Assembly (NCBI GenBank): GCA_009363875.1 | Contig: CM018685.1 | Location: 53,083,087-53,147,086, forward strand | DNA from: Mikania micrantha | Lineage: Eukaryota > Streptophyta > Magnoliopsida > Asterales > Asteraceae | Direction: 5' to 3' | Length of the DNA: 64,000 bases | In this document: positions 9,162-21,361 of the stretch, piece after piece | Position numbering within the stretch: position 1 is the stretch's first letter | How the letters are laid out: each line of letters starts with the position of its first letter | Notes under the pieces: model-generated | What the model saw: only the letters and a program-made list of their open reading frames with translations | Database searches by the model: none | What the model was told of the DNA's origin: nothing | Position numbers and translations under genes: made by a program

Positions 9162-11228
9162 ATGGCTGCAAAAGGTGGAAGGAAGAATCTGAAGAGGGCG
9201 GTTAATGATGAGACATTAGTTCTTCAACCAGGACAAAGCATTGTGCAAGTTGTTTCTCTGCGAGGCTCCAATCTAATTGAGGTATAACCGTATAACAATG
9301 CTTGTTCACCACATCTTCATCATTTGCGATTGATGATCATTTGATTTGTGTTTTTGTAACTTCAGGTTCTTGACGCCAAAGGAGAAAAAGCATTGGCGAT
9401 TTTCCCAGCTAAGTTTCAGAAAAGCATGTGGATAAAACGAGGTGTGGTGTTATTTTGGTGGATAACTTGAATTTTACATGATGGCGTGATGTATAAGTTG
9501 ACAAGTTTAGAGGAAACATAGATGCCACTGTGACTTGTAGCTTCTTTTGAAGAAAAAACCTAGTTCTCAAAGGCGCATAAGCCACGCCCGGAGCCTAGGC
9601 ACAAGGCGCAAAAAAAGCAAGGGTTTTTAACTAGGCACATTGTATTAAGTTACCATTTTTAGAGCTTTGACATGTTTTAGGCTTAAAAATTTATAAAAAT
9701 ATATAAAATCTAACTATAAAACAATTAATAATCTAGTTATATAGAGTTTTTAAAATACAAAAACCTTTTTATGGTTTTTTTAGACTGGTTTATGCCTTTA
9801 TGGTTATATTTTTTTGAACTTTGCCGGAATCTCGCCGGAAAGTCACCGGAGTGAGTCTGGCTTTTTTTTTACTGCACCTAGGCGAGCGTTCAAGGGCTTT
9901 TGACAACTATGGAAAAAATGCCCTTAAGATAAATTTTTTTCTCTGTTTTAATCGCACATAAAACATCAGCGATTGTACGATGTTGCAGGTAGTTTTGTTG
10001 TGGTTGATGATGGTGGAAGAGAGGAAGCTATTGAGTCTGGAAGAAAAGTGGCATGTGTTGTTCTTCAAGTTCTTTTCCATGAACAAGTTAGAGTGTTACA
10101 AAAGACTCCAGAATGGTTAGTTTTATACAAACCTATCAAGCCATTTTTCTTATTTTTTTAGTTGTTTGGACCACAAATAAAGCTGTAGGATTTGAGATCT
10201 TTAGTTCATCATTAGTTATTTCATTATTCAACTGTAAATGTTCATGATCCTGCTCTATTTTAGTTGCTCCTATTTTAAATTTCAGTAAAGAAATGCTAAA
10301 AGAAAATCAGGGATGAAGATGATAATAGTTGCTAAAACATTATGCATTGTATTCATATTTTAATTATGGTAGAAATTGTTGATGTCCACTTTACAAGAGG
10401 GTTTTGTTGGAGTGATAATTTAGGGGTGTTCACGCTCCGGTCTTTATGGTTTTTAGGTGGCACCGTAAACCAAGCCGTTAACAACGGTTTTTGAATAATA
10501 AAAACCAAAACCGAACTGTACAAAATAAAAACCGAACCGTTATCAATGGTTTGGTTCCTGTTTGGTTTACGGTTTGGGATTTTGATACTGTTAAAAATAA
10601 AATAAAATCAAATCAAACATTTTATAGTTCAAGGCGAAATAATTACACCAAGTCCAACAAATGTATATTTTTTAAATGACACATCACGAAGTCAATTTAT
10701 GCATATATATATAGATGTATCAATGTGGACGTACATATATCTATATTAGTATATTTTACACACACGTGGTCCAGATTTTCCAACAGGTTTTTGATGAAAA
10801 CCGTAAACCAAACCCTTCATTAAGGTTTTGAACTTTTGAAACCGACTAACCAAATGTTTGGGAAAAAAACCGTCCGCAAAACCAAACCGATGACCGGTTT
10901 GGGCGGTTTCGTGGTTTGGAACCGGACCGTGAAATGGAAAACAAAGTGTTCCACATAAAAACATAGAAACATGTATTTTAACGGCTGTTATTAAAGGGTT
11001 GTCTCATAATTCTTCCATTAATGCAGGCCAGAAATCTTTAAATCAGTCACAGTTGATGGTCGTAGTGGAAACTCTCAGATAAACCCTTCAACCACACAGG
11101 AAAACAGTGAGTTGGATTCTAGTGAAGATGATGATGGGTTGCCCCCATTAGAGGCCAACACAAACAGAAGGGTACATGTAGAGATGCAGTCGGCTACAGA
11201 TTCGGATTCTGATATTGAAGATTCGTAA
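9162..11228 (+). CDS. EIF1AD-like RNA-binding protein (eIF1A/S1-like OB-fold), four coding exons
   Basis: Coding exons are 9162-9281, 9366-9441, 9989-10115 and 11027-11228 (525 nt, 174 aa), all with GT-AG borders and phases that keep one frame. The protein starts MAAKGGRKNLKRAV. It has the eIF1A-type OB-fold at about residues 18-95, with QSIVQVVSLRGSNLIEV, then ALAIFPAKFQKSMWIKRGSF and a V-V-V-D segment. It ends in an acidic tail (SSEDDDGLPP, TDSDSDIEDS). This matches the EIF1A-domain-containing (EIF1AD) family rather than eIF1A itself, which has a longer N-terminus. Animal homologues are nuclear or pre-40S-linked; the plant role is little known. Two introns carry MITEs. The gene is convergent with the EDR4-like gene, with stops about 375 bp apart. 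Confidence 0.93.
9560..9911. mobile_element. hAT-like MITE (TAGTTGTCAAAGGCGC type) in intron 3 of EIF1AD
   Basis: A 352-bp insert in the third intron starts CTAGTTCTCAAAGGCGC and ends GCTTTTGACAACTATG, near-inverse termini. Flanks GAAAAAAC (9552-9559) and GAAAAAAT (9912-9919) agree in seven of eight bases, as expected for a slightly aged hAT duplication. Subterminal GGCGC and CCTAGGC motifs are typical of this widespread plant MITE type. It lies in a spliced-out region. Confidence 0.75.
10421..10955. mobile_element. hAT-like MITE (TAGGGGTGTTCAC type) in intron 4 of EIF1AD
   Basis: The left end TAGGGGTGTTCACG at 10421 is the standard terminus of a common plant hAT MITE. The interior is made of repeated AAACCGT, AACCGTT and GGTTTGG motifs in both orientations (10455-10580, 10790-10930). 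No clean right terminus or target duplication was found, so the right border is approximate, near GGACCGTGAAATGG or a little beyond. Confidence 0.6.
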
Positions 11229-11602
11229 GCGTGTAGTCCTAGTTTTGTGATTCTTATCGTTTATTGTTTTTACATAACCGACGTATATAACATTTTCGTT
11301 GTAATAACTAGGGGTTTTTTCAAGTGACTGTTATACTGCGTGTATGTCGGTATGTCTTAAACATGGGTGTTACTTATGATTATGATCAAAAAGTAAATAC
11401 TATTTGATTTCTAACTTATGGCTGTTGTCAAATCACACTATGATTTAGAATATTTTCGGCTACAAAAGTCAAAATATACAGTTTCACATATCAATCAATA
11501 AATCAACCATAGTTACCAACAACAAAATCATACGAAGCAAATGAATATATCTGTACAGTACACACTATAAAATAGTTTGTTTCGAAAATTTCCCTCCCTT
11601 TA
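11229..11602. other. Convergent intergenic region: 3' ends of EIF1AD and EDR4-like genes
   Basis: About 375 bp separate the two stop codons. It is AT-rich, with AATAAA-like signals near 11497 (plus reading CAATAAATC) and T-rich tracts near 11265. The two 3' UTRs probably overlap or nearly meet here. Confidence 0.5.
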
Positions 11603-13912
11603 CTAGCCCCGTATCACCCTGCTCACTGATGCATAACCCATGAGCCGATGCAATGGTGACCCGCCTGATGTCATCTTACTCCGGCTTGAAACCTTCGAAG
11701 ATGGCGGCTGGGTTGAGCCTGATGGGTCTCTTGACATGGTCACCCTTTTCTCCTCACGGAACTCCCTTGAACCATTTCTCTCTGTTTCTGTAGTGCAACT
11801 CTTTTGAAACGAACCATTTGAGCATGAAACAGGTCTGGCCCATGACCAGTTCAACCCATCGTAGTCTTCCACCTCGCTGCTTGGTGGAGCAGCGATTGTT
11901 TCTTCTGGATAGGATCGACTAATATGAGTTCCATTTGATAGCGTGAAGTCAAGGACCTTCGAACAAGCTCCACATCTTAAACTATGGTGTCTTTTGTTGA
12001 AAACAAGAAAGCTTTGAGGCAGCTCAAGAAGTTTAAAGCAACGGTAACAAATGATCCAAGGTGACCCGCCTGCAATTGGACGGACATATCGTTTCTTCTT
12101 TGGAGAATGAACCGGTTTGGTGACATCATTCCGGTGTCTGTAACCACCAGGTGCAGGGATTTCGGGCACTGAATGGCTGTGTATAGGGCTTGACAGGGCC
12201 GAAAAACGCGGGCTGTGGTAATTGTTGGGTTCATGATGAGGCCTGTGACAGCAAACATGTTGACGGGGAAGCTGGGCTGAGAAATGTCGATCTTGTGGAC
12301 AGCAATGGTGGCACAAACCACCGTCTAGTCGTCTATTCATAACTGTTGCTTCACCAGAAAATGCCATTCGGGGGCCATATCTTCCAGGATAGTTCAAAAC
12401 ATGATTGTTGTACAGGGGTACTTGTTGATGATTCGTGATACTCTTTCTTTCGAGCTGATCTTGAAGTTCCCGAACCATTTTCAACAGCTCTGTTCTCTCC
12501 ATTTTTGGGTTCTTGGGAGACATCTGTGAACGATGTTTAGAATTCAAATGGAAACCGTTCATACCAATTGAAGGATGAATCTGATTACGCCGATTGAGAC
12601 GGTGATTGCTTCCCGTATTGACATTTTCATCCTTGATCGAACCAAGTCGATGTTTTCCAACGATCTGATTGTCATTTCCTTCAAAAGAGGATACACTGCC
12701 TTCATACTCATAGTAACTCTTGCCACCAAAACGTGAGATTTCCTTGGCCTCTACCAAGCTGATAGGATCAAATCTTTGGTGACGATGCAGATCTGCACTT
12801 TCATCTTCTGATAACACGTCGTCTTCATCAAGAAGCATCGGTTCTTTCAATTTGGTATCAAGCAATTTCTCAGTTATCAAGCTCTTAAAGCTTGATTTTG
12901 AGTTTGAACCACCATCAGAACCCCTAACAGTCCTTGTAGTAGCAAAAGCTTCTTCAAATTCACTACCGCTCTCTTCAAATTCAAGATCGTGTCTGCAGCT
13001 TAAAAACACTTGATCATGATCATCATGGTAGTCTTCATTGATTCTGTAATTATAAGTAAGCGCAGATGGGTTATGAAGTTCATTATGATCATTGTTTAGA
13101 TCCAGACCATTCATTGAATTAACCATCAACTGCTGATTCAAACTGCAACTTGTTTCATTATCATCAGCAAGCTGATTGATTTCCTGTTTGCCAAAGAAAT
13201 GTTCAAGTTCAACCATTGTTGCATCAACAGTAGTGTTTTCTTGATGACGATCTTGATCTTGTTTTTGATTCCGTTCTTGTTCTTGTTCAATTCTGTTATG
13301 AACTATGGCTTCAGGTGATGACTCAGGATCTTCATGACCTGAAAGCTCAGTCGAGCTATGGGGATCATTATGAATGTTGGTTACCAGTGGTTTTTGATTT
13401 AAGCTGCTACTGGCTTCATGATCATTAAAAGGTTGCTTCATTTTCTGTTTCCCAAATAAGTACTCTTTTATTGAATCATTTTCAGCTTTGTTAGCAACGT
13501 CAAGATCTTTATTTGAGCTACGAGGATCATCATGATAACTGTTTTGACCTATTTCATCAGTAGAATTATGCAGCGGTTGTTGATTCGAGCTGCTGCCTGC
13601 TTCTTGATCACCAAAAACTTGCTTCAATTTCTGATTTCCTAAAGAATCATCATCCGGGTTTTTCGATGTGGTGTTAACTGTACTGTTATTTTTCTCTTTT
13701 GCTGCATTAATACATTAAAACATTTAAACACAATACAAACAACATGTTTTGATGAAAAAACACCAGCAGTTGGTTATATCTTAAAGAACACCTTTAAGTG
13801 TTGCACCACACCCTCCACATGCGTACACAGGAACATCTGTTGGCTCGGGTAGAACATTCCGGCATCTCGGGCATCGAACCAATCGCTGTTTTTTGATTAT
13901 TTCGCCGGTCAT
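11603..13912 (-). CDS. EDR4-like protein with N-terminal zinc ribbon and DUF3133 zinc ribbon
   Basis: Two coding exons, 13912-13792 and 13701-11603, join in phase to give 739 aa. The first exon encodes MTGEIIKKQRLVRCPRCRNVL and a CxxC...CxxC ribbon (Cys 14, 17, 32, 35). The long middle is acidic, Asn/Gln/His-rich and disordered, with a short coiled-coil-like stretch near residue 440 (ELLKMVRELQDQLERK). The DUF3133 ribbon lies near 586-630 (GSPWIICYRC, RCGAC; Cys 592, 595, 617, 620), followed by a basic Ser-rich tail ending HRLMGYASVSRVIRG. Arabidopsis EDR4 (ENHANCED DISEASE RESISTANCE 4) restrains salicylate-dependent defence and works with EDR1 and clathrin heavy chain. Which EDR4 paralogue this is cannot be told from the sequence alone. 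Internal repeats of a FGKQEMKQ...ETSCSLNQQ type suggest tandem expansion of the N-terminal half. Confidence 0.93.
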
Positions 13913-14895
13913 ATTACGAAATGATCAGTCACGTATGAAAAACCTGAAATTATTTGAATAACAAATACTTATACTGAATCAAACTAAGGCAAGACAAAAA
14001 GGTCATAGGGTTCGTATGAGTTTGTTAGTGGTCACACAAGTCATTTCAATGTCACTCAAAACACATCATTCGAGCCGTGTGGTGTTTCTTTAGCCTCAAA
14101 TTGAACACAAATGTCTCTCTTTTAATGCATGAAAACAGTCTTTGTGATGGTTTTCAAATTTCAACCAGTTTGACCTTTTCTGGGTGGGTCAAATAATGAT
14201 GTTCATCAAGATTTGGTAAGATCTTGACCAAGAATTACTTACCAGTAATCAGGTTCTTGATGAACTTACAGCTCAATTTCAATTCAACCCACTAAAAAGA
14301 AAGTCGCTAATTTATAGAATCATTTAAAAACCAAAAACAGGGGGAAAAATACTGCATTTATGAATTAACAATGAAAACAAGAACCCATTTCTGGAGATTC
14401 GGATCAGGAATTCTTACCCAATTTGTGAAAAGATCCAAAACCAGTAAAATCAAGAACTGGGTATTATTAATTACATTAGTAACGTAAGAAATCCGGTTTA
14501 AGGAAGAAATTTACAAACAAAACATAAAAAAAAGCTTCAATTTTTAAACAAAAATCCAAAATTTTGAAGTACATAATCAGTTCAAGAACTTGGAATTGAT
14601 AAAATAGTATCGAAATCAAAAAACATATGATTAAATCAAGATTGTAGGTGACAGATTTAGGAAAAGAAACAGCAATTAAGCACCTGAATTGAATTAATTT
14701 TGTTTCATGATTGTCGAGTGAAAATCTGGAGAGATCTGCTTCAAAAAATATGAAGTTTTTGACGAAGAAATGGGAAAAGGGTTGCCGTTAGTGAAAGCTT
14801 CTGATAAGTCTTCTGAAATGGTGAATTTTATGAGTCTCTCTCTCTTTCTAAAGAATGATGAGAGAGAGTAGACAGAATGAAGTCGGCTATGGATC
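13913..14895 (-). promoter_or_regulatory. 5' leader of EDR4-like gene, with probable leader intron
   Basis: On the minus strand an acceptor TTTCAG (near 13947) lies about 35 bases before the ATG. A donor CAG|GTGCTT sits at 14683-14684, giving a T-rich leader intron of about 740 bp. The upstream exon, roughly 14684-14890, contains CTCTCTCTCATC and AGAGAGAGAGAC tracts typical of plant core promoters and leaders. It also holds a 67-codon open frame (14897-14694) whose ATG lies at or just upstream of the likely start of transcription, and a short ATG frame near 14706. The TSS is not determined. Confidence 0.6.
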
Positions 14896-14899
14896 ATTA

Positions 14900-16056
14900 A
14901 AAGCTACATAACTCGTTACCAACCAAACAATTGATTCAAATGACATAAAAAATAAAATCTTGAATTATGAATATCAATATAATAAAAAAAATTATATTAA
15001 TTAATAAAAATAAAATTTTACGTATTTTTATAGGGTGAGTATAATTGCACCAACTTTACATTCTAAATACACCATAATGTGTTAAGGTGTTTACTCTTTA
15101 AAATAGGTTTATAGTTTTAGTTCTATATTGAACAAAGGTGGAAAAAATTCGTTGTTAAAAAAATATAATAATCTTTGTTCATTAATTGTAACATATCATT
15201 AAACCAACTTAATCATTTATAATTTATTTTATATTTTTAATTTATTACTTACTCATTACGTTATGTATTATTATATATAAATAAATAAATGACAACCATA
15301 AATTTAAATAAAACTTATAACCATTGATATGTTTAAAAATTATTAATTTAGCAAGTTTTGCAATAACTAAAATTTAATAATTAATAAAAAATAATTTATA
15401 ATTTCCTAAATGTAATAATTAATAAAAAAACTAAATCAGTGGTGAAATCTATTTAAATCGCGTTAATTTTTATAAGGATTAAATAACAAAACTTGTCGAA
15501 TATGAAGTTATAAATTATTTTTTTATTTCTTATTAAATTTAATTGTTACAAACCTGCTAAATTAGTAATATTTTTAAATATAAAATGGTAATTAGTTATT
15601 TAATTTAAATAGATAGTTTTTGTTTGTTTATTGATGTCTAATAATATATAAAATAATGATTAACTAATAAGTTAGATATTTAATAAATAATAAATAATTA
15701 AGTTAGTTTAATGGTAGGAAAATCATTAATGACATGTATCAATCAATATGAGTAAATGTGCAATGTGGTAGCAATTAACATATCTCATTTCTATGTTGTT
15801 TTCATAGTAAATTTTAACTCTCCGTAATACAATATTAGTTTTTATGTTTTTGTTTTAACAACTAACATTAAATTTTGGGTATTGGAGTTTGGTTTTTAGC
15901 TTTTAGCTTTTCTTGTCATGTTCTCTTATAACTTGACATCAAACTCATAATAAAAGCTTATTAAAAGTATTAACTTTGAAGCTTTTATTTAATTACTTGA
16001 CTTTGTTAACCTTATTTCCAGTTCCTTAAAATTCTTTTAAGTTTTTTAGTGAATCT
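14900..16056. other. AT-rich intergenic region
   Basis: Very AT-rich sequence (AATAATTAATAAAA-type runs from 15000 to 15720) lying between the EDR4 promoter and a hAT MITE. No open frame, RNA gene or delimited element is seen. Confidence 0.6.
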
Positions 16057-16313
16057 CAATGTTTTCATAACCGGACTGGACGTCGAATCGGTCTCCTTAC
16101 TGGTCAAATGTCCAACCTGTCGGACCGGTCGAACCGGATTTAAGAACCGGATGATTTTATATACATTTTATAAATATATATATATATAATCAAAAAAATA
16201 TTAAAAAACGGTTCAACCACCGGTCCGACCACCAGTTTTCCGGTCCGACTGGCCGGTTCACCCAAAAACGGTCCAGAACCCCTAACCGGACCGGTCCGGT
16301 TTTCAAAACATTG
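16057..16313. mobile_element. hAT-type MITE, CAATGTTTTC-AACCGGAC family, copy 1
   Basis: A 257-bp element has termini CAATGTTTTCATAACCGGAC and the inverse of GTCCGGTTTTCAAAACATTG. Flanks GTGAATCT and ATGAATCT match in seven of eight bases. The interior is dense in CCGGTCCGAC and GGTTCAACC motifs. It is the same family as 38674-39036. Confidence 0.82.
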
Positions 16314-16856
16314 ATGAATCTTTACCTACTTATTGCACACATCTTAAAAAATCTGCATCTCTTCATACTTTCAGATCTGCGACTTCATATTTAAAACCGT
16401 AACTTGTTTAAATTACAAGGATTGTATTGATATAAGATTATATTTAAGTTAAAATAATTAAACACTTAAAACAAAGAGGTCAAAACCGTAATTTACCCGA
16501 CTATTTTTATTTGCACTCTTCTTTTATCTTTGTCAAATAGTGAGTATTTCACCAATCAAAGGAACTTTTAGTTCAATGTTTCTAATTTTGTGGGTGTAAA
16601 GTTAAATGAAAATGAAAAATAATAAAAATACACCTAAAATTCTCACGTATAATTCTAAAAATTAAAATATATACACAATAACTAGATCAGTGATTCTAAA
16701 ATTTAGCTGTTAAAAAAATAAGTATTTAACAAGTATTAGATTGGATGTGATACACATTTTACAATCACATGTAAGAGTAATATTATCAATATTAATCTCT
16801 AGGTTGTGTCGCTGGCATTCTATAAACATGCAGTTTCGACCATGGAACCCTTCACA

Positions 16857-16887
16857 CATCATCATCATCATCATCATCATCATCATT
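16857..16887 (+). repeat. (CAT)n microsatellite
   Basis: About ten consecutive CAT/ATC units within an otherwise AT-rich region. It generates an isoleucine run in one short open frame that is not a gene. Confidence 0.95.
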
Positions 16888-18192
16888 ATAATAATTACTT
16901 TTTTTTTAATTTTCTTTATATATATATTGTAGCTGTTGACTTTGGAAGTTCATAAAATCTCATACACGGTTAGTTTATTCGTAGAGAAAATAAAAGTCAA
17001 AGTCAATTGCGTTGACGTCCAGCTGTGTCGTGGGCCTGTGGGGCACACACTGGTACAGTCCTAAATAGACCATGACAGGCGTCATTTCGTCAATCAGTAT
17101 TGCCATGCCATGTGGCCTCCTAACATCCGCATAAAATGTTAGACAATGTTTAATCATCATCTCCTATTCATTTCAGTGACAGAGTTTGAAAACTTTGTTC
17201 GATGGCACGAAAGTCATGGGGCAAAATTTTTTTCCTTATCACTATGTTTCGGGCTAAAATTTGGATCCACACATGATTATTCGGGTCGTGTCAAACAAAT
17301 TAAAGTTTAAAATATCAAATATTTGTTGCACTCAAAAGCATATATATTTTTGTATCAAACAAGACATAAAATGTTTAAAACGAAAAGGTCAATACCGGAA
17401 GAAGTATCACAATTCAACATGACGACCTTTTAGTTTTTTGAACTCATTGATTATACACTCCGAATCAAACTTCTCAGCAATTTCGTTTCCGCAGACGATT
17501 ATTGAAATATGTAATGTTCAATAGTTAAGGCCCATTTTAATTTTTAAGGCCCAAAACAAGATTTAAACTCAAGATTGGCTAATGAATAAGATAAAAACCA
17601 ATACTGTGAACCTTTAAAAATAATGTTAAAACTTACGATATTAGTTCAACTTTATTAATTTTTAAAATCCCCGAGGGCCCAAGGAATTTTATGAAGAAAA
17701 ACCGAAGGGACCGGGCTCAATATCTATAAAATTTTTGACTGAAAACTACTATATCGAGACTTTTGGTCAGAAAAACGGCAGGGGTCGGGCAACCCCGGGC
17801 CCCTTAAAACCTCCACCAATGATTCACTTTACATGCATATCACGTAAGCGTCATGTAAACCACTATTTTTATAACTTATTTTCATATACACATGTTTAAC
17901 TATCAGTCCTATTCACATACACATACACGTAATCCACCCTTCACCCACCCATCATGCCATCACCCCCTTTCTCTCATGACCGTGATCATGGTCACCACTA
18001 ACTTATCACCAACATGTCACGCCCTTGTGTAATGGAGTGTTGAGTGTTAACAGGGCATGACACCCTCTCACCTGAGTGATCACGTCCCATTATACATGGT
18101 TTTATTGTGCTTTGTAAAATCATTTGGTTCCTTTAATCCGTTTTTGGTGACAAATTAATTTAAGCATAGTTACGAAGATATGTCTGACACGT

Positions 18193-18195
<3 letters not shown>
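16888..18195. other. Intergenic region with degenerate transposon pieces
   Basis: A stretch at 17640-17826 resembles the interior of the CAGTGGCGG hAT MITEs (GAAGGGACCGGGCTC, AACCCCGGGCCCC, ending CCTCCACCAATG), but no left terminus or duplication was found. From 17900 to 18110 there is a C-rich segment (CACCCACCCATCATGCC, CACGCCC) resembling 6640-6870 in composition. No gene is seen; the 61-codon minus frame at 16975-17160 is unsupported. Confidence 0.45.

Positions 18196-18227
<32 letters not shown>
18196..18227. repeat. (TA)16 microsatellite
   Basis: Uninterrupted TA dinucleotides immediately next to a Helitron-like terminus (18232). Confidence 0.95.
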
Positions 18228-18229
<2 letters not shown>

Positions 18230-18231
18230 AA

Positions 18232-18300
18232 CTAGGTGTTTACCCTCCGCCTGTTGTGGCAGGAAACTTCTTTGAGTATATCATTTTTAATATTAATAGT
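18232..18300 (-). mobile_element. Probable Helitron 3' end (minus strand)
   Basis: Read on the minus strand, the sequence has a short hairpin CCTG-CCACAA-CAGG, about twelve bases of spacer, then CTAG followed by T. That is the layout of a Helitron 3' end. The matching 5' end to the right was not located, so the element's extent is unknown. Confidence 0.4.
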
Positions 18301-18379
18301 CTTTACCAATCGTGCATTAACAAATAATACAATCTTGAATACATAAACAAAGATAAAAAAACACCACAACGGTTGTCAG

Positions 18380-18620
18380 TTTATCGTAAAATCCTAACGC
18401 ATACTTCGTCATAAAAGCAAGCGTCATCCATCATAAACATGAAAGCATACTTAGTCGTAAAAGAAAGCGTCAAAAATCCGAATACAAAAAGGTAAAAAAT
18501 GAAAAAAAACTAACAAATAACAAAAATCATCAAATATGTGTTCAAACTCTGAATCCTAAAACTTTTAATATATAAATCATCAAATATGTGTTCAAACTCT
18601 AAATCCTAAAACCATCATAT
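18380..18620. repeat. Two small tandem duplications
   Basis: A GCATACTTMGTCRTAAAAGMAAGCGTC block occurs near 18400 and again near 18446. A 38-bp block beginning AATCATCAAATATGTGTTC occurs at about 18525 and 18576 (period 51-52). Neither is coding. Confidence 0.7.
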
Positions 18621-18871
18621 TCCTTTGTCATGATTTTAATATATATAATAATTGTGTGAGATTTTTAATTCAGAAAAAAAGTTTTTAGTCAAGAAATGAT
18701 ATTCGTAGATTGACAAGATTCGTATCCCGATTCATTATCGTCATGTCAAAATATTTGAAAAAATATGAGGGAGTTATTATCAAACACGCTTTCTAGAAAT
18801 TTAATCACGTATAATTCAAATGTTCTCTGAAAGTCTAATTATTTTTTGTTTTTTGTACGTTGCAAGCTTGT

Positions 18872-19064
18872 AGGGTGACGAAACATGAACATTTTAAAGA
18901 ATGGATGGAAATTTATAAGATTCATATTACATATTAATTTTTTAAAACGGATTTGACGAAACAAATATTTAAAACAAAAAATAGTCTTTTGACCAAAAAA
19001 TTAATACTACGAACAAAAAAAAAGAAGTAATCGCCCTCCAAACCATTAAAATCCTTCGCCACTG
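18872..19064. mobile_element. Aged hAT-type MITE, CAGTGGCGG family
   Basis: The right end ATCCTTCGCCACTG (to 19064) is the family terminus. The left end is degenerate (GGGTGACGAAAC near 18874). Flanks GCTTGTAG and TGCTGTAG are only partly alike. The interior GACCAAAAAATTAATACTACGAAC matches the interior of the copy at 29621-29794. A 71-codon minus frame spans the right border and is not a gene. Confidence 0.65.
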
Positions 19065-19684
19065 TGCTGTAGCATACACGATGGCCATCAACCTGAAGAA
19101 ACATTTCATATGTTTTTTTCGTTTCGCAATACCTTGTAATATTTTTCACATTTTGTAAATATTTTAGTCATGAGCAATTATTTTTTTACCTCTAATTGCT
19201 TGTTTATAAGAATTTGAACCTACAAAGCATTTGTAGATGATAAAATTATGGGCTTTTATATATTTCTACTTCCTAACTTGTAAAATTACATATTTCCCCA
19301 AATCATGCTTTAAAAGCATTGTACATTATGCATTGAAAATTTGTACCTTGGAAAAATATGTAATTTTTAAGTTAGGAAGATGAAATATGTAATTTTCTCT
19401 AAAATTTTAATATTGTTAGGATACAAGACCATGAGATTTAGTCCAATTATATACCGGTAAGTTTTATATTAGGTTCTAATTTGATTTTTGTAGCAAAATC
19501 AACTTAGATCCATTTCTTTTACACGTTTATGGGATTTTTATGGAGTATACGCAGTTTCCATAATATTTCATGCATTTCTTTCAACAAATAATAGTTTTAC
19601 CTATTACTATTACTATAGAAACTCTAATGGTTGCGAGTGAACAAGAATAGTAATTTTCTAATCAATAGTTTGTTTTTTTTCGGG

Positions 19685-19870
19685 CAAACAACTGCGGCAA
19701 AAATGATTTGAACCGTGGCAAAAAACATTAAACGTGGCAAAGGAAAGGTTGTAACTAGTGAAACCGTGGCAAAAAATAGGTTTTAACTGCGACAAATAAT
19801 AATTTTAACCGTGGCAAAAGTATTAACTGCAAAAATAAAAAATAAAAAATGGAACCGTGGCTAAAAGGTG
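19685..19870 (+). repeat. Cluster of AACCGTGGCAAA motifs
   Basis: The motif (A)ACYGTGGCAAA or its close variants (AACTGCGGCAAA, AACGTGGCAAA, AACTGCGACAAA) occurs about seven times in the same orientation within 190 bp. Such clustered short repeats are typical of subterminal regions of CACTA or similar transposons, where transposase binds. No terminal CACTA was found nearby. Confidence 0.6.
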
Positions 19871-20269
19871 CTCAAATTGCCTCAAAAAATGCTTCACATA
19901 TACAACCGACTTGTAATATTATTTTTGTTTAAGGTAGGGACTAGTGTTTTGTACTGGGCAACCAATACCATTAGTAAAAATATCAGTAATTTTTAATATT
20001 TTTTATTTTATTTTGGTTTGGGTATTTTTTGTTATTGTTGTTTTAATTGGTACCGACAGCAAACCGTTAAAATTGGAACATAGTCATGCATCTGTTTTAG
20101 TGATATGCACATGATTGTCTGGGCACAACATGTGGCCAATGATTCGTGGACATAGGCTGTTGTAGCATGAGACTATATCTAGATGCAACTGGTATTTTTT
20201 CCGAATAAGGCCCCGTCGTGCTACCTTCAGCTATCATGATGGTTGGTTCTTAAGATCGATTACTTGATT

Positions 20270-20470
20270 GCAGATCGTGAGACCGTACCCCTCTAATACG
20301 CGGGAACCCTGTAGAATAGGTAAAATCTTGCCCCTCATTGGTTCAGAACCTAAGATTAAGCTCAAAATTCCTCCGCTCACCTGTTATACATTAAAGTGTC
20401 ACCAGTGAGATTTGAACCCTGGTCTCCAAGAAGATATGACCAGCCTTAACCACTATATTAACTTTGCTTG
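20270..20470 (-). mobile_element. Possible tRNA-derived SINE (minus strand)
   Basis: On the minus strand an A-box-like AGTGGTTAAGG (near 20455) is followed about 35 bases on by a B-box-like GGTTCAAATCTC (near 20415). This is the spacing of a tRNA-derived SINE head. The body then runs to about 20270. No tail or target duplication could be set, so borders are approximate. Confidence 0.45.
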
Positions 20471-21142
20471 GATAGATGTAGATGCAACTGAAGTAGAGCA
20501 CACATTCACTTGGTCGAAAATTTCCTTTGACTTTTCAACTCGTGTAATATACAAAAACAAATTTTTATATGACCACCTAAAATCTATTTTAGTTCAATTA
20601 AATCTTGATTACTAAAAGGCTAATATAAATTATTTACTTGGTGGGTGTGTGGACATCTTTGACGAATCACACTATTTTGGTTGGTGTATCATATAAGACA
20701 GACATTTTCACCAAAGAAGAGACGTAGAATTTGTTGTAACATATGTATATTAAATACATGTCTCCACCATAACGATCAAGAATCCATATGCATGCTTATT
20801 GTTAAAAAGGATTAAATTAAAGATTTAACATGTTAAAAACTCAAGTTTTAGATACTAAAACAATGATTGTTGAAGAACTGTTTAGATTAAAGTTTGTCAT
20901 ATAATATGTTATTTTGTATTTGATTATCTATTTGATGATGTACACAATATTAGTGTTTTCACACTTATAACAAAAATATCATTACTATTAGTTTATTAAT
21001 TTCTTTTTAAAAAAGTTGCCATTTTACTACATTGATATCCTTCCTCTCTAACTGAGGATGAAATATATTGTTTCTTAATACTTAAACATATAACCTCAAC
21101 CTCAAGATCACAAAAATACAATTTTACAAGTTGTTTCTAAAG

Positions 21143-21361
21143 TTACCCCCTTGCTTCCCTGTGGGAGGGATGTGGGAGGTCAAGGGTTCAAATCCCTCCC
21201 AAGGCGAAATAGGAGTCATTGGAAGGTTAGGCGGTTTTTTGGTGCGGTTTCCTCCTGGGGTGGTGGTGGGGTCTCAACGGAGGTCATGGTAACTAGACCT
21301 TGGTAACGTGGCCTGGAAATCAGTGGTTCACACGTTGAGATCAAATGACGTTCAAAAAAAA
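21143..21361 (+). mobile_element. SINE with perfect 17-bp target duplication
   Basis: A 219-bp insert carries a B-box-like core AGGGTTCAAATCCCT and a GGGGTGGTGGTGGGGTC body, and ends in an A run. It is flanked by the identical 17-bp repeats ACAAGTTGTTTCTAAAG (21126-21142, 21362-21378). The exact duplication argues for a fairly recent insertion. Confidence 0.92.

Noticed and set aside
11977..12321. 114-codon ORF in a second minus frame
   Set aside because: Shadow frame inside the EDR4-like coding exon.
14694..14897. 67-codon ORF as an independent gene
   Set aside because: It lies in the EDR4 leader/promoter with no recognisable protein; at best a uORF.
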